A DNA stretch of 64,000 nucleotides from Theropithecus gelada (GCF_003255815.1 NC_037682.1:3438839-3502838); one strand, 5' to 3'; positions 23,050 through 36,800 are shown, counted from the first letter of the stretch. Program-made: numbers and translations. Notes: a model not told the origin generated them from the letters alone.

Positions 23050-23210
23050 GTGGCCTCTGGATAGGGCCCCACGGGCTGTCCCCGAGGCTGGGAACCAGTT
23101 CTGCCTCACAGTCTCAGTGGGAACTGGCCTTGCCCACACCTTGACCTCAGACTTCTGGAGCTGTGAGACAGTAAACTCCTGTAGCCTGGATCATCCAGGC
23201 TATGGACCTG
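23050..23210 (+). mobile_element. MLT1-like LTR 3' fragment, forward
   Basis: 'cttgcccacaccttgacctcagacttctggagctgtgagacagtaaac' is the typical 3' end of an old MaLR LTR in forward orientation. The left edge is unclear. Confidence 0.5.
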
Positions 23211-23214
23211 GTCA

Positions 23215-25860
23215 GGACCACCTCAGGTCACTAGTGCACAGCCCGGTTATATGGACCGATTGAAGGTGGAGGCACCCAGGCTGTGATTAGGGTCTCAGGA
23301 CTTGTGAGTCGGGACAGGGAGAGAGAGAGCAGGTGGGCGTGGGTCCCTGACGTAACTCTGGCTTTTGCCCACAGGGCCTGTGACTGGGCCAAACGAAAGT
23401 CCACACAGGAGAAAGTGGGAGGGGGTCTCGCATGCAGGAGAGAAAGGGGCTGGGGCAAGGGATCTGGCTCCGGCTCTGGCTCTGCGACTCTGTGTGGGGA
23501 CCCACTATCCTCCCTCTGGAGGGGCCCAAGCCCTCCCGACCACCTCGGTGGTGAAGGCACAGCAGCCAGGTGGGTGAGTTGGCATATGAGCAGCTGGCCC
23601 GGCCCATCTGTGCCAGGAGGCCTGCACGACCTTGCTTCTCCTTCACAGCCCTGACAAGGACGGCTCAGATGAGGCCTGTGATGACTGCAGGCTGCAGGGT
23701 GCCAGTGACGGGGGCAGGTCCCTGGGCCCGGGGGAGAGGGCTCCAAGCCCTGCAGAGCTGTGGCTCCCACTGTCCTTGGGTGTGGGGGACCGTCAGAGCT
23801 CAGATCCAGGACAGGCTGACTGTGTGGGCCTGGCCCTGTGGGATGGCTTTCCTCTGCCTGGGTGGGGTCCTGGGAGCCCCATCTGCTCTCCAGGTGGGCT
23901 AGTGGGCAGCTCAGTGCCCAGGTATAACTACAAGGCTGCCTGGCACCAAGCACCATGTGCCCTGGGAACCCTGCCCAGTGGTGAGCAAAGCATAGACTGT
24001 CCCACCTGCTGGGGCTGCCACAGGCAGCTCGGGCTGAGCTCAGGCAGCTCAGGTGTAAGACTAAGCCGGCCTGGAGGCCGCACCCAGCTGCCCCTCCCTG
24101 CTGGCTCCCGATAGCAGCAGCTTTGCTCACCACCTAGAGTGGCACAGGGAGGCTCCAGCCCAGCCAGTCCCTAGATGGCAGGGCAGGGTCCCCACAGGCC
24201 TGCAGATGGAGCTGAGAAGATGCTGGAGCCTGGGAGGCCCAAGGAGAGGTGAGGGAGGTATCAGCACATGAGCTGGGTGCTGTGGGCTCCTGGAGTGAGC
24301 GGGGCCTGGGGAGATGGGCACTCATGTGACAAGGATGAACTATAGGCCAGCCAAGGACAGTCGTCCTGAAATGCAGGCTCCTGATGCAGCCGCCAGCCAA
24401 GACGAGATGTTTGCCAGCTGGAAAGGAAGGCCCAGGAGGGCCCAGGTTGTGTCCCAAGTCCCAGGGTCACCCTGGGCTGGTGCCGTGCAGGCACGAATGA
24501 CTGGCAGGATCTGGGTGTCCTTATCCTAGCCCAGCCTCACCCTGGGGGGTGTGAGCAGGAGGCAGGTGGGCAAGGTGGGTGCAGTCTTGTCTGACCCACA
24601 GAGTGTGCGTCGGGGGGCCACGAGGCAGCCAGGGTCTGGCCGGAGGTGCTGTGATGTGTTGGGGGAGGAACCCCCGGAGCTGAGGGAAGGGACATGAGTT
24701 TGAGTATTCCATTGGGTTGTCCCAGCTCAGGGATCCCTGTGGGGCCTGTGGGGGCCCCTGGAGCAGGAGCCCAGGCTGGATGTGAGGTTTGAGGCTGCTC
24801 GGCTCTCTTCTAAATCCTCCCCTATAAGCCCCGCTCCGCTGTGGCCGGCACCAGCCCAGGGACCCCTCAAAGTCCCCCCATAGTCACCACCTTCCTCTGG
24901 CTCTTGCCAGCTCCTGGACCCACCTCTGCCCATTGGCATGGGGTTCCAATCAGGAGAAGAGTATGGACTTGACCTCAGCAGCCCGTGGTTTCAACTAAAG
25001 GCAGTTCCAGCTCTGCAGGTCCCTTGCTGGAGAGGCCCATTGAGGCAGGGCAGCCTCTGGGGACGCCTCGGGGAAGCTGACAAGGGATACTCAGGGAGGC
25101 CTACTTGCCTTCCCCCTTCTCCCTCAGGGGCACCAAGCTGTCTCGCATCCCTGCAGCTCCCCCTCCCCTTGCTTGGCCGCAGGAGAAGTGCTGGAGGGCC
25201 CGGCATCTGCTCAGCCCCATTACTAGGCCTTTCCTCACCTCCTCCTCTCCGGCCTGGTGGGAGCCCCGGGCAAAGGAGATGCTGAAGAACTGTGCCTAGC
25301 AGTTCAGCTTCCTGGGACCAGCAGGCAGCGCCCCCGGGAGGATGTGGGCCCAGCCCAGGGGTCTTCTGGGGAGATGGGGAGGTGAGCAGAACCAGTGTCC
25401 CCTTTCTGTATGGGCTGGGAAGCTTCTTGGAGGAGGTCTGGGTGCTGCCTCTGCCTCCGGGGTGTCCTGCCATCTTAGCTGGGTCCCCTGACTCCTAGCT
25501 GCTGGGGTTTGAGGCTCAGACCCCGGACTGACCACTGCAGAGCCCAGTGGATCCCACCCCCTGGGGACAGCTGTTCCTGCGGGCAGAGCCGAGAGCAGAC
25601 GCGCCCTCAACGGATGCCCCTGATCGCTGCATTTATGGAGCCTGTTGCTGTGGGTCATGGCCCTGGAGCCCAGGGACTTTTCACTACCTGGCCTCCTGTA
25701 CCTTGGGCCTACACAAATTTCGATAACTACCAAAATATCGGAGATGTAAAGCTGTGGCTCCCGGTGATGAGTAGAAAATGCAACATCAAAATTAATTCTC
25801 TAGCAACAGCAGCCACCCACACAAAGCATCAGATTATGTGCCAGGCACCACACACAAGGC
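23215..25860. other. No gene seen
   Basis: The longest frame is a 300-codon minus-strand frame at 23231-24133. It is Pro/Ser/His-rich, is opposed by a plus-strand frame of 160 codons, and matches no family I know. I treat it as chance. Confidence 0.5.
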
Positions 25861-25869
25861 AGCTCACTT

Positions 25870-26050
25870 AATTCTCAGGGAGACAGTGAGGTGAGATTAT
25901 TAGCATCATTTCCCACTCCACAGATGGGAAAACTGAGGCAGAGAAAGACCACAGGTGCTTGCCCAGGGACACGCGGCTGGGAAGTACTGGGGCTGGGATT
26001 TGAACTCAGATCCTGTGAGCACAACCTTCACCCTGCTGTGCCTCACTTCA
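25870..26050 (+). repeat. MIR SINE, forward
   Basis: 'ctcagggagacagtgaggtgagattattagcatc..cacagatgggaaaactgaggcagagaaag..cttgcccagggacacgcggctgggaagt..gctgggatttgaactcag': a near-complete MIR core. Confidence 0.85.
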
Positions 26051-27316
26051 AGGCCCTATTCAGTCAATTAGCAGAGTCTAGTGTGGCTCTTATGTCCCGC
26101 ATAGACGTATTTATCATTTGAGGGCTGCTTCCGGGACTGATGACAGGTGGCAGGGTTCAGCACAGTGCCCCAGGGCTCCAGCTCAGACTCCTTGATCGCC
26201 CCAGCCTCCATCTCCCCCTGAGCAGTCCCCACATCTCAGTTCTCTGAGAGCCAGCATGGGTCTGCCCTGGGAACAGAGCTCCAGCCCTGAGGGTTTGCCA
26301 AGGGTCCTAAGCTGCAGCTCGGGGGCATCCGGCCCGCTCAGGCCACTGGGAGTCCCCAGTGGTTTGACAAGTCTCGGGAAGCACTGGTACCTGGGACCCC
26401 AGAAAACCTGCTGCTCAGAGGGTGCTAGGTGCAGGGTACAAGGTGCAGGTTGGGGCCCAAGAGGCCAGAGAGCCTTCGAGTGGATGGCAGAGGGCACCGG
26501 CCACAGAATCACAGGACCACAGACTACAGGCCTAGGCCCTGCTTCCTTGTCACCCCAAGGCCCTGGCCCTGCCCTGCTGCCTGGGGCCTCCCCACAGCTC
26601 TGTGGAGAGGCAGAGAGGCTGGGCCCTGCGCAAGGAGGCGGCTCAGTTGGGCTCAGCTGCTCCATTGCAGCCCGTTTGCCCTCCGGCCCCAGTTCCTCGG
26701 TTGTCTCCAGAATGGAGATGGCAGCGGCGGGCACTGGGTTTCAGGGCTGTTTGCTACCCAGGTGGGGAATACACCAAGGACAGCCCAGGGCCGAAAGCCC
26801 AGGAACAGATTGCTCTGCCCTGGGGGCTAAAGAGGGCGACGGGTCAGAGAACAATGAGAAAGAAAGCAGCAGGGATGCTGAGTGGAAGGGGCTGCCTGGC
26901 ATGACCAAGGTCCTTGAGCAGGGACATGGGAGTCCTGCTCGGCCCCCTCTGCTCCTCACCTCCTGCCTTCCCCACACCTTGGGAGCCCCCAGGATGCAGC
27001 CTGAGGACCTTCTAGAACCTACATTGTCCACATCATTCCCTGGCTTGGAACCCTCCTGCCTCTGCTGTTCTTAAGACCGACTCTAAGTTCATGAGCCTGG
27101 AGTCCGATGCTCTCTGTGATCTGGCCAATGCTGGCCCCTCTGGCCTAGTCTCCATCATCCCAGGCACATACCATCCTTGGTGCCCAGCAGAGCTCCCTCA
27201 GAACAGAATGAGGAGGGGAAGAAGTGTCCACACCACCACGCTTTGAACATGGAGCCCCTTGGCCTGGAATAGGGCAGGGCAGTTCCAACTCCCTGGAGAG
27301 CCTGGGTGAGCCTTCC

Positions 27317-27415
27317 CTCCTGCAGGAAGCCCCCTTGACTCTCCACCACCTCCTCCAGGAAGCCCCCCTGACTCTCCACCACCTCCTCCAGGAAGCCCCC
27401 CTGACTCTCCAGGCA
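27317..27415 (+). repeat. 33-bp minisatellite, three copies
   Basis: Units at 27317-27349, 27350-27382 and 27383-27415, consensus CTCCTCCAGGAAGCCCCCCT + GACTCTCCACCAC. The unit is divisible by three, so it reads as an 11-residue repeat in open frames; I see no gene around it. Confidence 0.9.
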
Positions 27416-30400
27416 GATCTGTGCCTCCTTGAGGGTAGGGCAAGGCTGAGCTTTTCTCATGGGTTGGAGCCACCAAGTCACAGAGGAGGCAACGCCAGGC
27501 AAAGAACCTGGCAGAGGCAGGAATGAGGCTTGGCACAGCCCGGGCCCCCTGCAGGGAAGGGCTCTGGGGGTCTCCTAAGCTGAGATGGTCAGAAAAGAGA
27601 TTTGACTGAGCCCCTTGCTACCTGGCCCCCATGGATGGGGCTCGGCCCTGCTGGGGAGGGAGGAATGAGCCAGTGGCCTGCTTGGAAGGCCCTAGGGGCA
27701 GCTGGGGCAGACACGTGGAGGCTGTGAGGTCCTTGGCTCTTCTGAGGCCCCTCTGGCCGTGCGGGGCTGAGAGTCTTAGTTCTGGGGCAGGACCTGCCTC
27801 TAGGATCAACCTCCACCCAGGACAAAACCCCATCAGCTCCCGTGCTGGGGAGGTGAAGACCCCCACAGCCCCTGGCCTCTTCCTCTCCCCTCCCCACACT
27901 GCCACCTTCCAACCTCAGGACACCTCTGCTGCCATGTGGGCTTCCAGAGAGTTCTGAAGGAGAGTCGGGGCAGGCCCAGGGCCGCAGCAGGGGCTCGCTG
28001 GTGTGGGAGAGAGGAACGCTGGCTGGAGGAGAGCTGCAGAGCGAAGGCTTGGAGGAGCCTCCTGGTGGAGCAGAGGATGGCAGGCGGTTGCTGCCGCTCT
28101 GTGCTCTCCACCGTAGACTCCCAGAGCCTGAGAAACTGGGGGTCCTGGGGGCAACCTCATCCAGCCCGCTCAGTTCAACCATTTTCTCTGGGCGGCAGCT
28201 GGGTTCTGGGTCTCGTGTCCCAGCCCTGGACCACATCACGTGAACCGATGAGTAGTCCCAGCCACGATGCACAGCTGCCTAGTGGTCCTGGTTAACTTTA
28301 TGTCATTAACTTGAAAAGCGCCATGCTCAGAGCCTTAGGCACCACCTCTTCCTCTCCTCACAGCCTCCCGAGGCTTCTACCACGGGGCCTGTTCTCCCTC
28401 TCTACAGAGGAAGAGACTGAGGTCAGAGAGGCTCAACGCCCCGCCTGAGCCTGCACCGCTAGGACCCACACCCCGGCGCTGGGTCCCCACAGTGCGTCCT
28501 CTGCCTTGAAGCAAGTTGGTCAGAGAGGAACATCCCTGGCAGTGGACTGCCTGGCATGTGCTGCTCTGCTGGGACACTGTGAGGACTCCTTTGTGGAGGC
28601 CACCTGCTGACCACACTCCTGTAAGTGCCGGAGCACGGTGGTCTCCAGCAGGCGTCGGGACCCCCCACTGGCTCTTGGGACTTGCAGCTGAGCGGATGCA
28701 ACAGGGCACGTGAGAGCAGAGTGGCTTCTGAGTGGCTGCCAGCCAGCCAGCGGATTCAACCTGTAGGGTGTGCTGTGCAAATGTGGGCAGACGGCGTGCA
28801 GCGGTTGCCGGCAGCGTCCCTCCTGGCCTCTGGCCATCGTGAGGCCACGGCTCTGACCTCTTCCAGCACCGTGAGCATGAGGCCCCAAGAAGGTACCATC
28901 ACACCCAGGGTCCTGTTTGTCATGACTACTTGGATTGCTCAAATTCCCATTTGACACAGGAAGACGTGGCATCTAGGGAGCTGGGATTCCCATCTGCACC
29001 TGCCCCTTCCCTGGGGATTTGCTGGTGGGACCTACAGGGACAGGTGGGAGGCTTGGTCCAGTGTCGCCGCTCCTCATGCGCCCCTCAGGAAAACGTCTAG
29101 AGCCATGGAGAGCTGGCCATCCTTTCTTAGGAAGCTTTAGGCCAAAAGACAAAAAGGTGGCACTGCCCTGCCTCCACGACGCCAGGGACCCTGGACCTCA
29201 GGCTGAGGGTCAGCACCCCCATGATCTCAGGCCTGAGGCTGGCTTCCCTTGAGGGGTGTCGGCCTGGCAGTGTGTCCCAGACAGCTCAGCTCTCTCCAAA
29301 GGCCCTGGGAGGCTGGGCTCTGCTGACCCCACACTCTGCTCCCAGGACCCCTGTCTGTTCCCAAGGGTCCTGCCAAGTCCCCCTGCCAGCTCAGGATGTG
29401 TAGGAGACCCCCCCCACTCACCACCCCGATCTCTCAGCATAAACTCCATTCTGCCAATGCAATATTAAGTCAAATTGGGAAATATCCCCTTTCAAGTCTG
29501 TTTCTTAAAAAAAAAATTGTGAGCAAAAGAAGTCAAAAGTCAAAGGCACAGGTGGTGAACAGATGCTTCAGAAGTGACCTTGCACGTCCTAATCTGTCAT
29601 GCCCCACATCCTGCCTGGTGGGCGTCCCACCCCTGGAGGGAGGTTGGGCAGTCCCCTCGCCACCACAGCGGGCAGCGCTGCCCTGGAGGAGGGAACAGGG
29701 CACCGGGATGTGGGTGCAATGCAGCATCCCAGCCCTGGGGGCACCTCGCGATTCTGCCCTGCCTGCCCGCCGCGCTCCGACCAGGCTGAACACTGTTGGG
29801 GGTCAGCGGGCGAGTGAGGTGTCCAGACAGAGCTAGTGCCCTGCTGGCCAAGGTTCCAGCCCTGGGGAACTTTGAAGCAAAGTCAGCAGAAAACTGGCTG
29901 GGGCAGGGTTGGGGGGCCCTGCACTCCCCGGCAGAAGCTGCTCCCAACCCCTTCCCCAACACACTATTCCAGACCCTTGAACGCTTCCTCCACAGTGTCC
30001 CCTCCGACACCATCGGCAGTGTGGCCGGTGGAGAAAGGAAGCCCCCTCCACAGATGGCGCGAGGCTCCCAGGCGGCGGACTGGGGGCTGCCCGGAGGCGG
30101 CACTCACCGTGCAGCAGGGCATGGGGGCGAGGCTGGGGTCCCTCCTCCGGCCGGTCCTGTGCCTGCTCTGCTCTGCTGCCTGTCTGGGTGGGCTGTGCCT
30201 GAGGCACGACCACTCCCCTCCCAGGCCGACGGGCTGCTCCAGACGGAGTATCCAAGACTCCCCTGGCACAGGCGGGTGTTTCGGGAGAGCAGGTCAGGCT
30301 GGGGATGGGGGTGGGGGTCACTGCAGGCGACAGTGGCTCCCACGGCGTGCCCAGGAGACTCGCATCCCAGCTGCACCCACAACTGCCTCTCCGTACGCTC

Positions 30401-30912
30401 GCCTGGGGCTGCCAGCTGTCCCCCCCGCAGGACCTGCTGCTGCTGCAGCCGCCTTCTGGGCGTTAGGCGGACCTGGCTGCGTCCGCTGCAGTCCAGGAGT
30501 TGTGCGCGCTGCTGTTACCTAACACCTCGGAACGGCTCCGTCTCCGTAGCGGGCTCGCTTAGGGATTGCAGTGGGAAGCAAAGGCTGCATGGAGAAACAC
30601 ATGCAGGGAAGACCCGCTGACAGGGCACGGCACCGCAGGACCACCCATGGCCTCTCACCTCAAGGAGAGGTGCGGCAGAGCACAGAGACGGTGGATGGGC
30701 GGCAGCCTGGGGTCCCACAGCGAGTTAGCTGCCTCCCCAGTTCAGGCTGACTAGAATTATTCCCCATCGCCTGGGTACTCGGGTCCCTCCATGCCCAGCC
30801 CCCTCTGCCCCCCCACCCACAGTCCCCATGTTCACCCTTCCCCAGGGAATGCCTGTAGCTTCTAGCAAGTGTCTTTTGGGCGGCAAGAGCACTGAGGCTG
30901 GGCCCAGGAAAC

Positions 30913-30987
30913 TGCAGGCACCCAACACCCAACACACAGGAGATCCTGGAGGCTGCAGGCACCCAACACACAGGTGATCCCGGAGGC
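30913..30987 (+). repeat. Short imperfect tandem duplication
   Basis: TGCAGGCACCCAACAC...ACACAGG.GATCC.GGAGGC occurs twice in tandem (41-bp and 34-bp copies differing by an extra ACCCAAC block). Confidence 0.75.
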
Positions 30988-32574
30988 TGCCCATGGGCGG
31001 GGGTGCGGGAAAGCAAGTGGACACGTCGTCTCAGAGCCCTCTCCCTTGTACCTGGAATGTGTCAGCTGAACCATACCTGGCCTCTGCTGTGGGCACCTCT
31101 GCCTCCTGTGCACCAGTGAGGGGCAAGGCCAGCCTCTCCTTTGCACAGCTAGATCTCCTGCTGGCCCAGATGCCAGGTGACCACCTCAGCGTGCTGTGGG
31201 AAGTGGCCACAGCCACAGGAGCCAGGGCTGCAGGGGGTTCCAAGAGGGGTGCATAGCGTGGCTCCCCCCCTCTGCCAGGCACCATCCTGTGAACATTGTG
31301 TGAACACAGTGCTCAGACCACTCCTGCGCCCATCAAGGAGGGAGTAAAAGGCCTTGGAGGCCACGGCCTGGGTTTTGCCACCGGCTGGCAAGGCCACTCA
31401 GCTGCCCTGTGCTGACCTCATGAGGATCAGGGGAGGCGATTTCTGTATAGCCCAGTTCGTGGCCTGTAGTCAGGCTCAACAAGCACATGGTGACATGGTG
31501 ACACGCTTTCTCTCATTCGGTCTCACAGAACACTGCCTGCCATTCACCCGGTTCCCCATTTGACAGATGTGGACACCAAGTCTCCATGTGGCTCACTGAC
31601 TGGTCCCAGGTCCCTGAGGAAGGGTGGTTTGGGGGATGGCGAGCTTCACACACCGTGTGCGCCTGAGCTGGGACAGCTAAGGCAGAAGGAGGCTGCTCTG
31701 TGGGGCTGGATGTGGGGAGGAGGATGGAGTACAGGTGAGGGGCTTGTACATGTAATCATCTGTCCTTTCCATTTTCATCTTGTCCATCTTGGGGAACCCT
31801 GGCATTCCAGGACATTCTGCACTCACTGGCCAGGGCCAGGGGCTCCCCACATCAGTCACTGAGAGCACCTACGTCCCTGCACGGCCTCTCCCCTGTCTGG
31901 CCCCAGTAGAGAACCCTGACAGGACAGACTTCCTGTGCACTAATAGAAGCCAGAGGGGCCAGCTAGAAGCTTCCAGATGCCACCGACTTTACCAAGCAGA
32001 GTGTGGGTCATTGCCAGCATCCTGCCCACTGATAAGGAAACAAGGTGGTCGGGGGAACCACCCAGTGGTAACCTGTCTGGGCAGGTCTGAGGGACAGGGG
32101 ATTGGACCACCGCACACACAGCACAGCCGCCCCATCCTGCGCCTTTTCATACCCACTGCAACCATGGGAACTCTGTGGCAGGTCCTGGGGCTGGGAGCTG
32201 CTTGCAGTGTGGCTTTCTCCAGGGCTCGCTGGCCCTGAGATCCAGAGTTGGAAGTTCTTGCAGTGGACTTTGGCCAGTGTCCTCCATGGTTCGATGGACA
32301 CAGAGGATGCATTTAGTTTATCGAGGAACAGAGAAAAACTGCCAGTCTCACGAACAGGCGATGACAGGGAGATTCACTGTGATTTGGGTTTCCTTTTTTT
32401 CAGCTGAGCAGACATTTTATTCTCTCTGTAGCAGAGAATGAAACCAGTCTCAGAGAGCCCCAGGATTTGTCAGTGGCCCTTAGTCAGGCTGCTTGTGGCT
32501 TGGGAAGTTTTCACTTTCCAGGGAATTTATGAGTCTGAGCCAAGAGCGAATATTTGGTCTATTCTTCAGGCACC

Positions 32575-32800
32575 TTGTCCCCTCCCTTTCTCCCCTCCCC
32601 TCCTTCCTTCTTGACTTCCACACTCCTCCCTTCCTTCCTTTCTGTCCCCTCCCTTTCTCCATGATTCTCTCCTCTCCTTCCTCCCCCTTCCTTCCCCATC
32701 CCTTCTCCCCGGCTTCCCTTTTCATTTCCCTGGCTCCATCCCCTGCCTCCTCTCACCTCCCTCTCATCCCCTTCTCTCTCTCACCTGCCCCACTTCTGTT
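32575..32800 (+). repeat. Polypyrimidine (CCCTCCTTT) low-complexity tract
   Basis: About 225 bp mostly C and T, e.g. TTTCTCCCCTCCCCTCCTTCC, with imperfect internal repetition ('cccctccctttctcc' appears twice). Confidence 0.85.
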
Positions 32801-33173
32801 GGGCAGTGGTTGAACCCCTGGCAGTCCTGCACCCAGTCCTGGGAGCCCCAAGGTAGAAACATGGCCCCTGACTCCAGGCGCTCCTGAGCTTGGAAACAAG
32901 CTCAGTGAGTACACCTGCCAGGGAGGCTGCTCTCAAGGCAGGATGTAGAGACTGATGGCATCAAAACTGGGGAATTTGGAGACCTGCCCAGTAGAGGAGG
33001 TTTCTCAGGTGTGAAGAGCGTGCGCCAAGGTGCATGGAGAGTGGTGTAGGGCTGGCTGTGGGCTGAGGCGTGGAGTGTGGAGGAGGTATAGGTGGCTTGT
33101 TTTTTCCCTCATCCCTTCTTCCTTGGCAGAGAGTTGGGAATACTTTGAGGAGGATGTGGAGAAGGAGGAGGAG

Positions 33174-34455
33174 TGATAATGATGATGATGGTTATGGTGG
33201 TGATAATGGTGATGGTGATGATGATAGTGATGGTGGTGATGATAGTGATGGTGTTGATGATGTTGATGGTGATGGTACTGATGATGGTGATGATAATGGT
33301 GGTGATGGTGATCATGTTGATGATGATAATGGTGATGATGGTGATGGTGATAATGGTGGTGATGGTGATGGTGATAATGATGATGATGATGGTGGTGGTC
33401 ATGGTGATGATGATGGTGATGATGGTGGTGATGGTTGTGATGGTGATGACAGTGATGGTGGTGGTGATGGTGGTGATGGTGGTGGTGATGATGATTATGA
33501 TGGTGAAGATGATGATGATGGTGATGATGATGATGGTGGTGATGCTGATGATGGTGATGCTGATGATGGTGATGGTGATGCTGATGATGGTGATGATGAT
33601 GATGGTGGTGATGGTGATGATGGTGATGATGGTGATGGTGGTGGTGATAGTGATGATGGCAGTGGTGATAATGATGGTGATGGTGATAATGGTAGTAATG
33701 ATGATGGTGATGGAAATGATGATAATGGTGGTGGTGATGGTGATGATGGTGATGTTGAGGATGGTGGTGATGGTGATGATGGTGGTGATGGTGATGATGG
33801 TGATGGTGGTGGTGATGGGGATGATGGCAGTGGTGATGATGATGGTGATGGTGATGGTGATAATGGTGGTAATGATGATGGTGATGGAAATGATGGTGGT
33901 GGTGGTGACGATGGTGATGATGATAATGATAGTAATTATGATGGTGATGATGATGGTGATGGTGATGATGGTGATGGTGATAATGGTAGTAATGATGATG
34001 GTGATGGAAATGATGATAATGGTGGTGGTGATGGTGATGATGGTGATGTTGAGGATGGTGGTGATGGTGATGATGGTGGTGATGGTGATGATGGTGATGG
34101 TGGTGGTGATGGGGATGATGGCAGTGGTGATGATGATGGTGATGGTGATGGTGATAATGGTAGTAATGATGATGGTGATGGAAATGATGGTGGTGGTGGT
34201 GATGATGGTGATGATGATAATGATAGTAATTATGATGGTGATGATGATGGTGATGGTGATGATGGTGATGGTGATAATGGTAGTAATGATGATGGTGATG
34301 GAAATGATGATGGTGGTGGTGATGATGATGGTGATGGTAATAGTGATAATGGTAGTAATGATGATGGTGATGGAAATAATGGTGGTGGTGGTGATGGTGA
34401 TGATGGTGATGTTGAGGATGGTGATGGTGAGGATGGTGATGGTGAAGATAAGATG
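33174..34455 (+). repeat. GAT/GGT triplet array, about 1.28 kb
   Basis: Made of GAT, GGT and GAA/AAT variants. Because every step is a multiple of three, one frame is open for 502 codons (Asp/Gly-rich, 33070-34578) and another for 427 codons (Met/Val-rich). The right two thirds has a 294-bp higher-order repeat: 33691-33984 and 33985-34278, with a diverged partial third copy from 34279. Not a gene. Confidence 0.95.
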
Positions 34456-34459
34456 ATAA

Positions 34460-36800
34460 GAGAAATGGGTGCTATGTCAGGCACCTGGTGTGAGGTGGCA
34501 TCACTGACGCTGGGCTTTCCTGGAGGCCTAGTTTGTCCCCCACTACCTCTCAGCACAGCAACTGGGGTGGCACTTTGAAAACCTGGTCTTTCCACTTCAT
34601 GGTTTCTGGCCAGCCCTGGTCCCAGTCCATGTGTGGGACCTGCCATTTAGCTCTCTAATTTGGTAGCTCCGTCTATCTCACCTTACCCCAAAAGTGTGAT
34701 GCTAAAGGTGGAATTTCTCATGAAGGACAGTGGAGGCGATATTTTGGGAACGTGGATAGCTCTATCTGCAAATCAGCTCCAAAAGGCCACACTGTGCAGG
34801 GTGTGGCCCCCCTCCTTGTGCATATGCTGAACAGCTTCGTGATGAAATGCTGACGAGGAGGAAGCCTTGCACGGCCAGCCTGGCTGGCTTCAGAGGGGAC
34901 AGCTCCATCTGTCTGCTCCGGGTTCCCGGCCTCTTTGGCGAGACTGGGCCTGGCTCCCTACAGGAAACTGTCAAGTATTCTTATATTGTGTCTCTGCAGC
35001 CGCCTCCCTCCTCCTGCGGGCAGCCTTTTCCAGGCCATTAGCCCAGCCACAGGCCATCTGCCACCCTTGCTGGAGCCCCACAAGTTTGTCTGGGGAACAG
35101 CGCTGGGACAGCACATCTCTAAGAGGCCTGAGTCCACTAGAATCCTCAGGCCCTGGGAGACTGAAACAAAGTCCTCGTCAGAGCCCTGGGGTGTGTGGCT
35201 CTGAGCATTACAAATGTGCTCACATACCCATCAGAGGAGACTGTGGGTGCCACCGGGTCCCCAGGCACCACTGCCGAGCTGCTGTTTGGCTGTGTGACCT
35301 TGGGCCGGTCTCACCCTGCCTGGGCCTCAGTTTCTCCATTGCAGAAGGATGGGGTCCAGACCAAGGGGGATTAATACTTATCCTGGCAGGGGAATTCGGT
35401 GCCAGACACATCTTGTTACCTACTCATTTCATCCACAAAGAAATAGGCCAGCTCCAATTTTTTCCTGAAACAAGAGGCTTCTGAATCTGTTTTTCCCTAT
35501 TCTCACAAAAAACGGTGGCAAAAAACCCACTCAATTTTATCTTCAATCTAGAAATGAACAGTGTGGTGCCATGATGGCTGACCTGGGACTCAGGATGACA
35601 GTAGAGAAGGGCTCATGGGGGTAGAGCGCATGCCTGCCTGAAGCCCCAGACTCTCTCCAACCCCTCCTTTGTGGCCAGGTGGCATTGAGGGCCAGGTTTG
35701 CCAGCTTCTGATGTTCTGGAGGGCTAGAAAGCTGGATTTTAATGTAAAATCTTCTTATTGTTCAGTGCTGGCAACAAACGCCAAAAGACTTTAATCACTG
35801 AATGCCAGCCAAGCGCATCTGCAGGCTCCACTGGTTTGGTCTGCAGGTCAACAGTTGCTGACCTCTGACCCAGGGGGATGGCCCGTGAGGGCCTGCCCTT
35901 TGCTGTGATGCATCTGGTGAGCTCTCTGGCCAAGCAGGGTCTCTGTGATGCTCACTAGGGATGCCAGGTGGTCTCGAGGTATGAAATATCTTCTGGCAGC
36001 AGTTCCACACAATTTGGAGGAGTTGGGTCTTTACTCAGGGCCGCTGCTGTGGGGCCTGTAGCTATTGGAGGAGAATCCAGTGCAGACATATGGGTCTCTG
36101 GGAAGCTTTGGCTGGCTAAGCTCAGCCAGTAGGTGGGATGCCAGGATGCAGTGCAAGGCAGGACATGCAGGTGGAATGGCGCGGGGCCTCCCTGGACCTC
36201 AGAACAGTTTCCCTCCAGATCTAGTATCTATTTATTCTGCAAACTCTTAGCTCCTGCCTGGGACTGTGCTTACATACTTTCTTCCATGTCTGCAGAAGGA
36301 AAAAACTGACTTGGCAGTGTGGCTGCTTGGAGGAGGAGGCACGGACAGACAAGGAGAAGGGAACGGGAGGACGTTCCAGGTGCAGCCTGTACAAGGCACC
36401 CCTAAACCTAGCCTGTCATTAAGTCCTGTGGATCCACCTATAAATTGTAGGCCTGGATGACCCCCTTTTATTCTTCTGACCATAACCAACATGCCCGAAG
36501 GCTCAGTTCATGCCAGCTTCCTGTAACCCACCTGTGCAGTGAATTCTCTCATTTAACTCTCACACATCCTATGAGATAGGTACAGATTTGCAAACCCTTG
36601 GGGACCCACATGCTTTGGAAGTCAAAAATATCCTTTTCATTTTAGAAAGGGTAACTCGAGTTCTGTTTCTGGTAATGGTAGGGTAGCTGACATCAGAGCA
36701 GCCCTGCTGTTATTAAATAACTGTCAATTCTGGAAAGAATCAAAAGCAACTGTTTGAAGATACAGGAGAGCAAATAAAAGAAGACAGAAGCTGGAAGGGA
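34460..36800. other. No gene seen
   Basis: A reverse MIR-like piece is visible near 35280-35360 ('ggctgtgtgaccttgggccggtctcaccctgcctgggcctcagtttctcc'). Otherwise there are only chance frames. Confidence 0.45.

Larger units (their letters stand above)
26055..32570. other. No gene seen; GC-rich, repeat-poor
   Basis: Contains a 33-bp minisatellite (27317), a small duplication (30913) and a MIR-like piece (about 28380-28470). Long frames (272 codons at 26256, 227 at 27589 minus, 274 at 29796) overlap one another on both strands and carry no recognisable domain. 30370-30570 is richer in CpG than its surroundings but I cannot show it to be a promoter. Confidence 0.45.

Noticed and set aside
23231..24133. 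300-codon minus-strand frame
   Set aside because: Low-information Pro/Ser/His/Gly composition, opposing frames open at the same place, and no recognisable family.
29796..30620. 274-codon plus-strand frame in GC-rich DNA
   Set aside because: All three plus frames and minus frames are long here. This reflects low stop-codon frequency in GC-rich sequence.
33070..34578. 502-codon Asp/Gly-rich open frame
   Set aside because: Produced by the GAT/GGT triplet array. A Met/Val-rich frame of 427 codons is open in another phase of the same DNA, and there are no domains or conserved ends.
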